The notes under the pieces were generated by a model. That model did not search any database and was not told the origin of the DNA. It saw nothing but the letters and a program-made list of their open reading frames with translations. Positions 45,106 through 54,533 of a stretch of DNA of 57,150 nt are shown here, in pieces. Position numbers and translations under genes: made by a program. Origin of the DNA: an uncultured Bacteroidales bacterium (GTDB taxonomy: Bacteria > Bacteroidota > Bacteroidia > Bacteroidales > Muribaculaceae); the NCBI GenBank assembly GCA_902779125.1, contig CACZAC010000011.1, positions 1-57,150 of the forward strand, in the 5' to 3' direction. Position 1 is the stretch's first letter. Each line of letters opens with the position of its first letter.

Positions 45106-46419
45106 ATGGGACGACTAGTAGCAATCGTGGGAAGGCCCAACGTGGGCAAGTCAACACTGTTTAACCGCCTGACCCAGACCCGGGCAGCCATCGTCAACGA
45201 CACCAGCGGCACCACTCGCGACCGCCAGTACGGCAAGATGGAGTGGAACGGCATGGAAATGTCGGTAGTGGACACCGGAGGATGGGTGGTCAACAGCGAG
45301 GACATCTTTGAGGAGGAAATCAACAAGCAGGTGCATCTGGCCATCGACGAGGCCGATGTCATCCTATTTGTCGTGGACATCAAGAACGGCATCACCGACC
45401 TCGACGACCATGTCGCCGACATCCTGCGCCGCACCTCCAAACCCGTCATCGTAGTTGCCAACAAGGACGACAACAACCAGAGCATGTATGCCGAGGCTGA
45501 GTTCTACGCTCTGGGACTGGGACAGCCATTCTCCATCTCGGCAGCCAACGGCAACGGAACGGGTGACCTGCTCGACGAGGTCGTCAAGCGTATGCCCGCC
45601 AAGGCCGAGGAGAAGCTTGAGGAAGAACTGCCCCGATTCGCCATCGTTGGCAGGCCCAACGCCGGCAAGTCATCGCTCGTGAACTCACTCATGGACGAGC
45701 AGCGCAACATCGTCACCGACATTGCCGGCACAACACGCGACAGCATTTACTCACGTTACAACAAATTCGGATTTGACTTCTATCTGGTGGATACCGCAGG
45801 CATCCGCAAGAAAAACAAGGTCAACGAGGACATCGAGTACTATTCGGTGCTGCGCTCCATCCGTGCCATCGAGAACAGCGACGTGTGCATTCTGCTCATT
45901 GACGCCACCCGCGGCATCGAGTCCCAGGATGTCAACATCTTCTCCATCATACAGAAGAACCGCAAGGGACTCGTCGTGCTCGTCAACAAGTGGGATGTAG
46001 CTCAGGACAAGTCACAGCGTGCTTTTGACCACTTCGAGGCTACTATCCGCGAGCGCTTCGCCCCGTTCACCGACTTCCCCATCATCTTCGGGTCGGCGCT
46101 CACCAAGCAGCGCATCCACAAGGTGCTGCAGACGGCCATCGAGGTGAACAACAACCGCCGCACGACCATCCCCACATCTCAGCTGAACAACACGCTGCAA
46201 GCCGACATCACGGCATTCCCGCCGCCTGCCGTCAAGGGGAAATATGTCAAAATCAAGTATATCACCATGCTCAAGGGCGCCTATGTGCCCACGTTCATCT
46301 TCTTCTGCAACCTGCCGCAGTGGATTAGAGACCCCTACAAGCGCTACCTTGAGAACAAGATACGCGAGCACTGGAACCTGCACGGAACACCCATCAACCT
46401 GTTCTTCCGTGAGAAATAA
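45106..46419 (+). CDS. der: GTPase Der (EngA)
   Basis: A 437-residue protein with two consecutive GTPase domains. The first has GRPNVGKST and DTGGW, the second [14 protein letters not shown] and NKWD. A C-terminal KH-like domain includes [23 protein letters not shown]. Der is an essential 50S assembly factor. Gene order fabH-era-der in one direction suggests linked expression with ribosome and lipid synthesis. Confidence 0.96.
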   Translation: MGRLVAIVGRPNVGKSTLFNRLTQTRAAIVNDTSGTTRDRQYGKMEWNGMEMSVVDTGGWVVNSEDIFEEEINKQVHLAIDEADVILFVVDIKNGITDLDDHVADILRRTSKPVIVVANKDDNNQSMYAEAEFYALGLGQPFSISAANGNGTGDLLDEVVKRMPAKAEEKLEEELPRFAIVGRPNAGKSSLVNSLMDEQRNIVTDIAGTTRDSIYSRYNKFGFDFYLVDTAGIRKKNKVNEDIEYYSVLRSIRAIENSDVCILLIDATRGIESQDVNIFSIIQKNRKGLVVLVNKWDVAQDKSQRAFDHFEATIRERFAPFTDFPIIFGSALTKQRIHKVLQTAIEVNNNRRTTIPTSQLNNTLQADITAFPPPAVKGKYVKIKYITMLKGAYVPTFIFFCNLPQWIRDPYKRYLENKIREHWNLHGTPINLFFREK

Positions 46420-46445
46420 GGCTCTCAAGAGACATTTATAAGTTC

Positions 46446-46470
46446 AGGCGCTAAAAATTTTTTAGCGCCT
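46446..46470 (+). terminator. Terminator of der
   Basis: AGGCGCTAAAA and TTTTAGCGCCT are complementary arms of 11 bp around a 3-nt centre, 27 bp after the der stop. It is symmetrical and could act in both directions. Confidence 0.85.
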
Positions 46471-46538
46471 AATTTGTTCACAGTCAATACATTATTGAAT
46501 CCTACATTTAAATATAAAGAATTTTTATACAAATAAGA

Positions 46539-46570
46539 TTTGGAGGTGTCAAAAAATCATATTACCTTTG
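46539..46570 (+). promoter_or_regulatory. Consensus promoter with no evident downstream gene
   Basis: TTTG (46539-46542), a 20-bp spacer and TACCTTTG (46563-46570) are exact. Downstream sequence starts with a GGGAAA/TTTCCC hairpin (46584-46599). It then runs antisense into the secreted-protein gene at 46759-47547. The long plus-strand open frame there looks like an antisense shadow. It may drive a small or antisense RNA. The gap 46471-46758 holds nothing else that I recognise. Confidence 0.6.
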
Positions 46571-46758
46571 CAACAGCAAATGAGGGAAACCCATTTCCCT
46601 TGCAATGCCAAGATTAGAAACAGGCAACAAACAACAAGAACATATATACTTGAATTTTGGTTATGAAGATGGTGTGCTTTTGTGAAAAAGTGCACTTTCG
46701 CTTTCTATATACCCCATTATTGATTCCAGTAACGACAACAGGCACCACCCCCATTCAT

Positions 46759-47547
46759 CTATTGCCTGTAATACAGGGTGCCATTGACGTAGAGCGCATC
46801 CTCGGCACCGATATAGGCAATGGAGATCCAGGTGGGTATGTCCAATATATGCTGGAGATCCACCAACAGATTGCCGCTCTCGTCATAGGCCGACTTACCA
46901 TATCCATACTCGTCGGGTGTTACCCACGTTTCTTCCAGGAAGCCCATCTTATAAGGGCGATAGCGCACATCGGCGGGGTCACTGTCAGCAACATAGACAA
47001 TCTCGGACGAGTCAATATAGAGTTTGATATTACCGTTTTCCACCTCCAACGGTTCCTCAAAGAAGAATCCATCTTCGGGTTCATAATAGGTTTTAACCGT
47101 GCCGCTCAGCACATAGAATTCCTGATGGGCGGCTGTCTGGTCGGCATCATAATACTTGTTGAAACCGTCCTCGTAAGTGAAACTGTAGAAACCGTGTCCG
47201 TTGGCACTAGCGGCAAAGATGCGAAACACATAACCATCACTCGACACAAACGTAGCGCCATTTTGCACCATTTCTACCGGCAGCGGTGTCATTTCATACT
47301 CCTTTACCGTAACATGCGACTTCAATATCAGGTGCGAGTAATACTCACCCGAGTCATCTCCCTCAAACTTATACTTCGTCTGATTGTGGTTCACAATGCG
47401 GTTAAAAGGGTCATTGTTATCGACTATCAACTGCCCCTTCTTGTAATCGCCAAAATCGGCATTAGCATAATAGGCAATCAATTTACCTTGGGCACTCAGC
47501 ATCACTGGCAGGCACAGTGACATCAGCATTAAAATGAATCGGTTCAT
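46759..47547 (-). CDS. Hypothetical secreted beta-rich protein
   Basis: A 262-residue protein with signal peptide MNRFILMLMSLCLPVMLSAQ. The mature part is rich in Tyr, Asp and Glu with short beta segments (GKLIAYYANADFGDYKKGQL, YVFRIFAASANGHGFYSFTY). I recognise no domain. Composition and signal peptide show this strand is coding and the plus-strand frame over it is not. It is divergent from the coiled-coil gene. Function unknown. Confidence 0.78.
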   Translation of the reverse strand: MNRFILMLMSLCLPVMLSAQGKLIAYYANADFGDYKKGQLIVDNNDPFNRIVNHNQTKYKFEGDDSGEYYSHLILKSHVTVKEYEMTPLPVEMVQNGATFVSSDGYVFRIFAASANGHGFYSFTYEDGFNKYYDADQTAAHQEFYVLSGTVKTYYEPEDGFFFEEPLEVENGNIKLYIDSSEIVYVADSDPADVRYRPYKMGFLEETWVTPDEYGYGKSAYDESGNLLVDLQHILDIPTWISIAYIGAEDALYVNGTLYYRQ

Positions 47548-47576
47548 ATCGGTTTAGTCTTAATGTTTATTATGTG

Positions 47577-47584
47577 CAAAAATA
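47577..47584 (-). promoter_or_regulatory. -7 element of the secreted beta-rich protein gene
   Basis: The minus strand reads TATTTTTG, matching TAnnTTTG, 30 bp upstream of the ATG. Confidence 0.5.
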
Positions 47585-47624
47585 ATATTTTTAATTAAAC
47601 CACCCATGATTTAAAACTATTTAT

Positions 47625-47632
47625 TAACTTTG
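47625..47632 (+). promoter_or_regulatory. -7 element of the coiled-coil protein gene
   Basis: TAACTTTG lies 36 bp before the ATG at 47669. It forms a divergent promoter pair with 47577-47584. Confidence 0.55.
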
Positions 47633-47668
47633 CCATCAAATTAACTAAAACAACAATTTTCCACCATT

Positions 47669-48370
47669 ATGAAGAAAATCAAACTGATGGTCATCGCGAT
47701 GACCGTAATGATGATTGCAGCCATGGCACCCAACGCCACGGCACAGACCGTTCAGAATGTGCAGCAGCTCGAGAAGGACATCGAGACCCACGAGAAGAAC
47801 ATCAAGGAGAAAGAAGCCGCCATCAAGGAGCTGGAAGAAAAAATCGACAGCCTCAAATCCCAACTCAAGAGCCTGGAGTCACAGAAGAAGGAGCTGGAAA
47901 AGGATGTGAAGAACGAGGCCAAGATGCGCAAGGAGAAATTCACCACCCGCGACGAACTGGTGTATGACCAGGAAATCGTTGATGTCCTCTACAACCCCTA
48001 CAACAAGAGCGATGTCGAGGAGGCACTCGAGAGTTTCGAGGGCATGGAAACCAAGGATGTCATCAAGAAGAAGGAACTTGTGTCAAAATATGGCGAGTAC
48101 ACCAAGGACCTCAAGGAATTCATGGAGAAGATGAAAAAACAGCTCACTGAGAACCGCTGGAAATACGTTTCATCCAGCACCGACCTGTACAAGAAGTTCG
48201 AGAAGGGACTCAAGGGCACCAAGTACTGGAAAATCTACAACAAGAAGGAGAAAAACGAGAGCATCGACTATCTGGACCGCGTGATGGACAAAATCATGAT
48301 GTTCAAGAACGACGGTCTCAAGAACGAAGCCCAGTTCAACGAGATTCTCAACATGCTCTACGCCAACTAA
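47669..48370 (+). CDS. Secreted coiled-coil protein
   Basis: A 233-residue protein with signal peptide MKKIKLMVIAMTVMMIAAMA, then Ala-rich NATA. Residues about 29-95 form a strongly charged coiled coil of Glu/Lys heptads (EKNIKEKEAAIKELEEKIDS). The remaining helical region is Lys-rich, with LTENRWKYVSSSTDLYKKFE. It is periplasmic or outer-membrane associated by inference. No enzyme motif is present. Its strong terminator shows it is monocistronic. Confidence 0.82.
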   Translation: MKKIKLMVIAMTVMMIAAMAPNATAQTVQNVQQLEKDIETHEKNIKEKEAAIKELEEKIDSLKSQLKSLESQKKELEKDVKNEAKMRKEKFTTRDELVYDQEIVDVLYNPYNKSDVEEALESFEGMETKDVIKKKELVSKYGEYTKDLKEFMEKMKKQLTENRWKYVSSSTDLYKKFEKGLKGTKYWKIYNKKEKNESIDYLDRVMDKIMMFKNDGLKNEAQFNEILNMLYAN

Positions 48371-48404
48371 TACGTTTTAGCTGAGCTTCACGACAGAAAA
48401 GACC

Positions 48405-48436
48405 AGAGGACGTGTCATCAAAATGGCATGTCCTCT
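48405..48436 (+). terminator. Terminator of the coiled-coil protein gene
   Basis: AGAGGACGTGTCAT (48405-48418) pairs with ATGGCATGTCCTCT (48423-48436): 14 bp including two G-U pairs, loop CAAA. The T tract is weak. Confidence 0.8.
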
Positions 48437-48506
48437 GCTTATTGTTTCCAGCAAATCTCCTGACAAAAAAACTGGCTGATTTTTACACATTTTTTCAAAA
48501 AAAGAT

Positions 48507-48514
48507 TATCTTTG
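48507..48514 (+). promoter_or_regulatory. -7 element of the second BspA-like operon
   Basis: TATCTTTG lies about 80 bp before the ATG at 48595. No TTTG is seen at -33. The leader is short compared with those of the first BspA cluster. Confidence 0.55.
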
Positions 48515-48594
48515 CCGTGTGTTGCCTCCGTTGCCGAGCATCACAGTATCATTGTATCATTTAACCTTTAATCACTCTTAATCTCCTTATAGTT

Positions 48595-50895
48595 ATGAAA
48601 CAACCAATACTACAACTCACGAGGGCCTTATCTGTGCTCATGTTGCTTACCATCGCCATTACTGCCGGCGCCTACGATTTTGAGGCCGACGGTATTTTCT
48701 ACAACATCAACACCAGCGACCCGACAACGGTCAGTGTGACATTCAAGGGTGCGACCTACAGTGATGCGAAGTCCTACTACGGCGACATCGTCGTTCCCGG
48801 TAACGTCACCCATGATGGAATCACTTATCAGGTGACCGCCATCGGCGACGCGGCTTTCCGCTCATGCGACAGTCTTTACAGCGTCACCCTTTCCAACCCG
48901 ATTAACGAAATCAAATCCATGGCATTCTATCAATGCACAGCACTCGCCAGCATCGACTTGCCTGAAACCTTGACCTCAATTGGTTATAATGCCTTCGGTT
49001 ACGATATAAATTTACGTCATGTAGACATACCCGAGAGTGTCACTGCCCTCTATGGCAGCGCATTTTCCTATAGCGGCATAGAGAGCCTCTACATTCCTCG
49101 CAATGTAACAAATATCTCGGGAAATCTGTGTCTCTCGTGTGACAGCCTAACCAGCATCGTCGTTGATAGCGAGAATACTACCTACTATTCTAGCAATTGT
49201 AATGCCGTCATCCAGAAGTCCAATAATTCCCTGATTATGGGTTGCGCCACTACCGTCATCCCCGAGACCGTTGTCACCATTGGCAACGGTGCCTTTAACA
49301 GGTGCAGCGGGCTGACGAGCATCACCATTCCCGATGCAGTGAAGACCATCAGTGATCACGCCTTTAACCGTTGTGTCAATCTGACTGAACTAAACATTTC
49401 CCCTGCCAGCCAACTTTACACTATCGGGGATAACGCCTTCGAGAACTGCGCAAAACTTACAAGCCTGTACATTCCCCCAACCACAAGATACATGGATTCC
49501 TATTTTATGACAGCATCCTTCAAGGGCTGCTCGGGTTTGACCAGTATCGTGGTTGACCCCCTTAATCCTTACTTCGACTCGCGCGACAACTGCAATGCCA
49601 TCATCGACAGTGAAACAGGCAAATTAATTATCGGCAGCAACAACGGCTTCGTCCCCGACGGCGTCAAATCCATCTGTCCATATGCATTCAATAGATGCGA
49701 AGGAATCACAAAAATCCACATTCCCGACGGGCTCACTTACATCGGTGAGTATGCATTCCAAAGCTGTACCGGCATCACCGAGCTCACTTTTGGCAAATCG
49801 CTCAAGGAAATTGATGATGGAGCCTTCAGCGGCTGCACCGGAATCACATCCATCAAACTGCCCAATTCACTCATTAGAATTAACGACTTCGCTTTCTCGA
49901 ACTGCACTGCACTAACCGACATCGCGTTTGGCAGTTCGCTCAAGATAATCAATGACTATGCCTTCAGTTACTGCTCGGCGTTGACCGAAGTCGTAATTCC
50001 CAAGAATGTGACTTACGTCGGACGTGGCGCTTTTGGCTATCAGCCTGCTCTCACCAGTGTCACCTGCCTGGCCATGACCCCGCCCGTCGCATCTTTAAAT
50101 CCGAGCACCGTGTTCAATTCTTACTCGATTGCTACGCTCTATGTCCATGAGTCGGTTGTCGAAGCCTATCAACAAGCGATTCCCTGGAAATACTTCAGCA
50201 ATATCGTCGGCATCATTCCCAAGTTTGAGGAGGACGGAATCACCTATGAGCTGGTTGGCGGTAAGAGCGTCAGCGTGTCCAGCAAGGAAGATAGCCACTA
50301 TTCCGGAACGCTCAACATCCCCGAAACGGTCCTGCACGAGGGGCGCACCTATGATATCGTCGGCATCGGCGAGAACGCCTTCAACGGCGACACCCAGTTA
50401 GAGCATGTCGTCCTGCCCGGCACCATCTACTCCATCGACTATGCCGCCTTCCAGGGATGCTCCAGCCTTAAGACCATCAACTTCGAACAGGGCCTTGATT
50501 CCATCGCCGCATTGGCATTTGACGGTTGCGACGCCCTCGAGACCATCGACTGCCAGCCTATTGTTCCTCCCATCATGGTCAGCAAGAACTGCTTCACGAT
50601 GGCAGCCTATGACAACGCCATCCTGCGCGTGCCCAACGAGAGCATCCGCCTCTATCATGAGAGTGAACGCTGGAGCGAGTTCTACAACATTGTCAGGATG
50701 GAGAGCATCGAGCAAGGAGATGCCAACGGAGACTTCAAGGTCGACGTTAGCGACATCACCGCGCTCATCGACTATATCACTGGAGCCAGCACCGATAATA
50801 TCAACAGCATGCTGATGGACCTCAACTATGATGGCAATGTGACCATTGCCGATGTGACCATTCTCATCGACACGGTGCTTAATTCCCCCAACTGA
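48595..50895 (+). CDS. BspA-like LRR protein with dockerin-like tail (BspA-5)
   Basis: A 766-residue secreted protein starting MKQPILQLTRALSVLMLLTI. An IFYNINTSDPTTVSVTFKG beta segment precedes LRR_5 repeats of the IPDAVKTISDHAFNRC type. A second such beta segment (ITYELVGGKSVSVSS, near residue 545) begins a short second LRR block. Inserts of the type NPYFDSRDNCNAII recur. The tail is a dockerin-like pair (GDANGDFKVDVSD, MDLNYDGNVTIAD); the first is imperfect because Phe replaces Gly. It is first in an operon with BspA-6, 50 bp downstream. Confidence 0.87.
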   Translation: MKQPILQLTRALSVLMLLTIAITAGAYDFEADGIFYNINTSDPTTVSVTFKGATYSDAKSYYGDIVVPGNVTHDGITYQVTAIGDAAFRSCDSLYSVTLSNPINEIKSMAFYQCTALASIDLPETLTSIGYNAFGYDINLRHVDIPESVTALYGSAFSYSGIESLYIPRNVTNISGNLCLSCDSLTSIVVDSENTTYYSSNCNAVIQKSNNSLIMGCATTVIPETVVTIGNGAFNRCSGLTSITIPDAVKTISDHAFNRCVNLTELNISPASQLYTIGDNAFENCAKLTSLYIPPTTRYMDSYFMTASFKGCSGLTSIVVDPLNPYFDSRDNCNAIIDSETGKLIIGSNNGFVPDGVKSICPYAFNRCEGITKIHIPDGLTYIGEYAFQSCTGITELTFGKSLKEIDDGAFSGCTGITSIKLPNSLIRINDFAFSNCTALTDIAFGSSLKIINDYAFSYCSALTEVVIPKNVTYVGRGAFGYQPALTSVTCLAMTPPVASLNPSTVFNSYSIATLYVHESVVEAYQQAIPWKYFSNIVGIIPKFEEDGITYELVGGKSVSVSSKEDSHYSGTLNIPETVLHEGRTYDIVGIGENAFNGDTQLEHVVLPGTIYSIDYAAFQGCSSLKTINFEQGLDSIAALAFDGCDALETIDCQPIVPPIMVSKNCFTMAAYDNAILRVPNESIRLYHESERWSEFYNIVRMESIEQGDANGDFKVDVSDITALIDYITGASTDNINSMLMDLNYDGNVTIADVTILIDTVLNSPN

Positions 50896-50945
50896 TTTTC
50901 CATTAACTACCGACTGAAATCAACCACTCAAAAAACAATACGATT

Positions 50946-52871
50946 ATGAAACTTCCATATTTTTTCCGCAGATTATTACCGCTGCTCTTGCTGGTCCTGG
51001 GATGCGCCATGACCGCGGCAGCCTACAGTTTTAAGGTTGACGGCATCTTTTACAGTATTTACAGCAGCAGCTCAACGCCACCCGAAGTGAGCGTCACTTA
51101 CGGATCACATAATTATTGGCCCGGAGATTATCGCGACACGATTATTGTACCCGAAACTGTCACCTACGAAGGTGTGACCTATACGGTCACCAGAGTGGCA
51201 TGGGGTGCATTTATGGACTGCGCTTATCTAAAAGCGGTACAGTTGCCTAACACAATTATCAGCATCGCCGACTTTGGTTTCGAAGGCAATCAAAACCTGA
51301 CCAGCGTGAATATCCCCGAAGGAGTCGTTCAAATCGGCAGTAGTTCCTTTGCCAGCAACCCGAAACTCGAAGGCATCGATTTGCCTAGTACACTCACGAC
51401 AATCGGCAGTAGCGCTTTTCGCGGATGCAATTCAATCACTCACATCAATTTACCAGCGTCTGTGACTTCCATTGCAGGGTGGGCTTTCTCCTATTGCAGC
51501 AGTTTGACCAGTATAACGGTGGAGGGCGGCAACACGGTTTATGATTCCCGCAATCACTGTAACGCCATCATCGAGACTGCTACCAACAAATTGATTGCAG
51601 GATGCGAGAACACCATTATACCCAATACTGTGACAATCATCGGTGATAGAGCATTTTCGGGCCGTAACAGCATGACAGAAATGACAATCACCAATGGCGT
51701 GAAGACCATCGAAGAGGAAGCCTTTACAAGCTGCTCATCGCTGCAAAGCATATACATCCCCGCCTCGGTAGATTCCATCGCCCAAGGCGCATTCGGTTAC
51801 TGCCCTGAATTGACTAGTATTACCGTTGACAGCAACAACAACTCCTATGACTCACGCGACAACTGCAATGGCATCATCGAGAAAGAGACCAGGACACTGA
51901 TTATCGGCTGCCGCAATACCATCATCCCGAACACCGTCAGGAAAATCGGCAACTCAGCGTTCTCAAAGTGTACAGCCCTCACATCCCTGGTCATTCCCAA
52001 CTCGGTCATCTCCATCGGCGAAGATGCCTTCAGCGGATGTTCGGCATTGGAACAACTACAGATGTCAAACGCTGTGAGACACATTGGCTTTGGAGCTTTC
52101 TATGGCTGCGAAGTATTGAAATCCATCACGCTTCCCACGACGCTCACGTCGTTAAGCAACTATGCATTCCAGAGTTGTAAAGCTCTGACGACAATCACAA
52201 TACCCAATTCCATCGAGGAGATTCCACAAGGCCTTTTCGATGACTGCTCTGGGCTGACAACAATCAATCTCCCCAATACCCTCAAGAAAATCGGCGGGTA
52301 TGCATTCTATGATTGCGATGGCTTGATAACGCTCAGGATACCGGAAAGTGTCACCATTCTCGACCATTGGGCTTTCGGTCATTGCCATAACCTCAAGTAT
52401 ATGACCATTCCCGACCAGATTACCGAGATTGATGATATATTTATGGGCTGTAATCGTCTCGAGAAAATCACGCTTGGAAGAGGCTTGAGAACCATCAAGG
52501 GGGATTTCTGGGATTGCAACATGGTCAACGAAGTCACCTGCTTGGGCACCATTCCGCCAGTAATGGCCAAGAGTATCAACTCCAAAATCTACGACAACGC
52601 TGTGCTCAGGGTGCCCAACGAGTCTATCGAAGCCTATATGAACACCAACTACTGGTACAAGTTCAAGCACGTCCAGGGCCTGAACCCGATTGCTGACGGC
52701 GACGCCAACTGCGACGGTGTCATCAGCATCTCCGACGTTAGCCTCGTCATCGACCGCCTGTTTAATCCCGATGTAACAGTCATGCCCACCGAGTATAGCG
52801 ACATGAACAAGAACGGACGCATCGATATTGAAGACGTCACCCAAATCATCGATTTGATACTCAGCCACTAA
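50946..52871 (+). CDS. BspA-like LRR protein with dockerin-like tail (BspA-6)
   Basis: A 641-residue secreted protein; the N-terminus MKLPYFFRRLLPLLLLVLGC is a signal peptide. The Cys in VLGCAMTA could be a lipobox, but AAAYS suggests ordinary cleavage. An IFYSIYSSSSTPPEVSVTY segment and about 17 LRR_5 repeats follow, with two DSRDNCNxII-type inserts. The tail is a dockerin-like pair (GDANCDGVISISD, SDMNKNGRIDIED), more divergent than in the first cluster. It is followed by a clear terminator. Confidence 0.87.
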   Translation: MKLPYFFRRLLPLLLLVLGCAMTAAAYSFKVDGIFYSIYSSSSTPPEVSVTYGSHNYWPGDYRDTIIVPETVTYEGVTYTVTRVAWGAFMDCAYLKAVQLPNTIISIADFGFEGNQNLTSVNIPEGVVQIGSSSFASNPKLEGIDLPSTLTTIGSSAFRGCNSITHINLPASVTSIAGWAFSYCSSLTSITVEGGNTVYDSRNHCNAIIETATNKLIAGCENTIIPNTVTIIGDRAFSGRNSMTEMTITNGVKTIEEEAFTSCSSLQSIYIPASVDSIAQGAFGYCPELTSITVDSNNNSYDSRDNCNGIIEKETRTLIIGCRNTIIPNTVRKIGNSAFSKCTALTSLVIPNSVISIGEDAFSGCSALEQLQMSNAVRHIGFGAFYGCEVLKSITLPTTLTSLSNYAFQSCKALTTITIPNSIEEIPQGLFDDCSGLTTINLPNTLKKIGGYAFYDCDGLITLRIPESVTILDHWAFGHCHNLKYMTIPDQITEIDDIFMGCNRLEKITLGRGLRTIKGDFWDCNMVNEVTCLGTIPPVMAKSINSKIYDNAVLRVPNESIEAYMNTNYWYKFKHVQGLNPIADGDANCDGVISISDVSLVIDRLFNPDVTVMPTEYSDMNKNGRIDIEDVTQIIDLILSH

Positions 52872-52899
52872 AAGACACCTCAACCCATAACAAACAACC

Positions 52900-52925
52900 G
52901 CCTGTAGGGACTTCCCTGCAGGCGA
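52900..52925 (+). terminator. Terminator of the second BspA-like operon
   Basis: CGCCTGTAGGG (52900-52910) pairs with CCCTGCAGGCG (52915-52925), 11 bp with one G-U pair and loop ACTT, followed by ATTGTTT. Confidence 0.85.
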
Positions 52926-53003
52926 TTGTTTAACCCGTGGTCCCACGATGCCTGAATTCTCTTGTTTTTCCCGATTTTTTTCGCCCTTTTTGATGATATT
53001 TAG

Positions 53004-53011
53004 TACCTTTG
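53004..53011 (+). promoter_or_regulatory. -7 element of hsdM and the HUH-fusion gene
   Basis: TACCTTTG lies 26 bp before the hsdM ATG at 53038. No TTTG is present at -33. Confidence 0.55.
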
Positions 53012-53037
53012 TGGTTCAATGAAATAACACCAAGCCA

Positions 53038-54531
53038 ATGATTACAGGAGAAATCAAGAATAGAATAGACAGCATTTGGGACACCTTCTGGACAGGTGGC
53101 ATTACCAATTCAATCACCATTCTCGAGCAGATGACCTATCTGTTCTTTATGAAGATGCTCGACGATGCTCAGCGCACCAAGGAGGCCAATGCCAACGCTA
53201 TGGGTGTGGCGGTGTCCGAGCCGACCATCGGCTACGGGTCGTGGCACAATCCTGAGACCGACCGCAACGTCCCCTACGAAGACCTGCGGTGGAGCACGTT
53301 CAAGCACTATGATCCCGAGACGATGTACCGCATTGTCAGCAAGGACGTGTTTGTGTTCATCAAGAACCTGAGCAACGGCAAGGAATCGGCCTACAGCCGT
53401 TTCATGGAGAATGCGACCTTCCTGATTCAAAGCCCCCGCACCCTCACCAAGATTGTTGAGGGTATCGACCATCTTGACATGAACAACCGTGACACGATGG
53501 GCGACGTCTATGAGTATGTGCTCAGCAAGATGGCGGCTTCGGGCAACAATGGTCAATTCCGCACACCTCGCCATATCATCCGCATGATGGTCGAAATTAT
53601 GCAGCCCACCTTGAAGGACACCATCTGTGACCCCGCTATGGGCAGTGCGGGCTTCATCGTCGAGAGTGCCAAGTATGTGCGTGAGCATTACAAGTCCGAA
53701 CTGTTGAAGAAGGAAAATGCCCACCACTACAAGAATGAGATGCTGCACGGCTTCGACACCGACTTCACGATGCTGCGTATCGGAGCTATGAACCTGATGC
53801 TGCACGGTGTAGACAATCCTGACATTCAATACCGGGACAGTCTTTCAACTGATAACACAGACGAGAACAGATATACCCTGTGCTTGGCTAATCCTCCTTT
53901 TACAGGAAGCCTCGACAATGAGGCGGTGAGCAAGTCGCTGCTTGCCATCACCAAAACCAAGAAAACCGAGTTGCTGTTCGTTAGTTTGTTCATCCGTATG
54001 CTGCAGATGGGTGGCCGTTGTGCTTCCATCGTTCCTGACGGTGTATTGTTCGGCAACAGTACCGCCCACAAAGCATTAAGAAAAGAACTGATCGACAACC
54101 AACGGCTGCAAGCGGTGATTTCGATGCCATCAGGTGTGTTCCAGCCTTATTCGGGAGTTTCAACCGCTGTTCTTGTGTTCACCAAGACCAATGCAGGCGG
54201 CACCGATAAGGTGTGGTTCTACGACATGAAAGCCGATGGCTACACCCTCGACCAAAAGCGTACCGAGTGCCCTGAGAATGATATTCCCGACGTGATAGCC
54301 CGTTTCAAGAACATGGATGCCGAGGCAACAAGGACACGCAAAGAACAATCCTTCCTCGTCCCCGTCGAGGAAATCCGCGACAACGACTACGACCTCAGCA
54401 TCAACAAGTACAAGGAAGTGGAGCGAATCAAGGTCGAATATGAAGCCCCCGAGGTCATCTTCGGCAAAATAGCCACCCTGCAAGAGGACATCAACAAAGC
54501 CATGTCAGAGTTCAAGGAGAAGTACCTATAG
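53038..54531 (+). CDS. hsdM: Type I restriction-modification methyltransferase subunit (solitary)
   Basis: A 497-residue N6-adenine methyltransferase of the HsdM class. The N-terminal helical domain has WDTFWTGGITNSITILEQMT and FFMKMLDD. The SAM-binding motif DPAMGSAGF is at 198-206 and the catalytic NPPF at 285-288. A functional type I enzyme also needs HsdS for target recognition and HsdR for cleavage. Neither is present downstream; instead an HUH-fusion gene begins 2 bp after the stop. It could be an orphan or partnered in trans. All catalytic motifs look intact. Confidence 0.93.
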   Translation: MITGEIKNRIDSIWDTFWTGGITNSITILEQMTYLFFMKMLDDAQRTKEANANAMGVAVSEPTIGYGSWHNPETDRNVPYEDLRWSTFKHYDPETMYRIVSKDVFVFIKNLSNGKESAYSRFMENATFLIQSPRTLTKIVEGIDHLDMNNRDTMGDVYEYVLSKMAASGNNGQFRTPRHIIRMMVEIMQPTLKDTICDPAMGSAGFIVESAKYVREHYKSELLKKENAHHYKNEMLHGFDTDFTMLRIGAMNLMLHGVDNPDIQYRDSLSTDNTDENRYTLCLANPPFTGSLDNEAVSKSLLAITKTKKTELLFVSLFIRMLQMGGRCASIVPDGVLFGNSTAHKALRKELIDNQRLQAVISMPSGVFQPYSGVSTAVLVFTKTNAGGTDKVWFYDMKADGYTLDQKRTECPENDIPDVIARFKNMDAEATRTRKEQSFLVPVEEIRDNDYDLSINKYKEVERIKVEYEAPEVIFGKIATLQEDINKAMSEFKEKYL

Positions 54532-54533
54532 TA

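Noticed and set aside
46657-47520. Plus-strand open frame of 287 codons downstream of the orphan promoter
   Set aside because: It is antisense to a frame with a clear signal peptide and coherent composition, and its own product is a run of Ile/Val/Leu/His typical of an antisense shadow.
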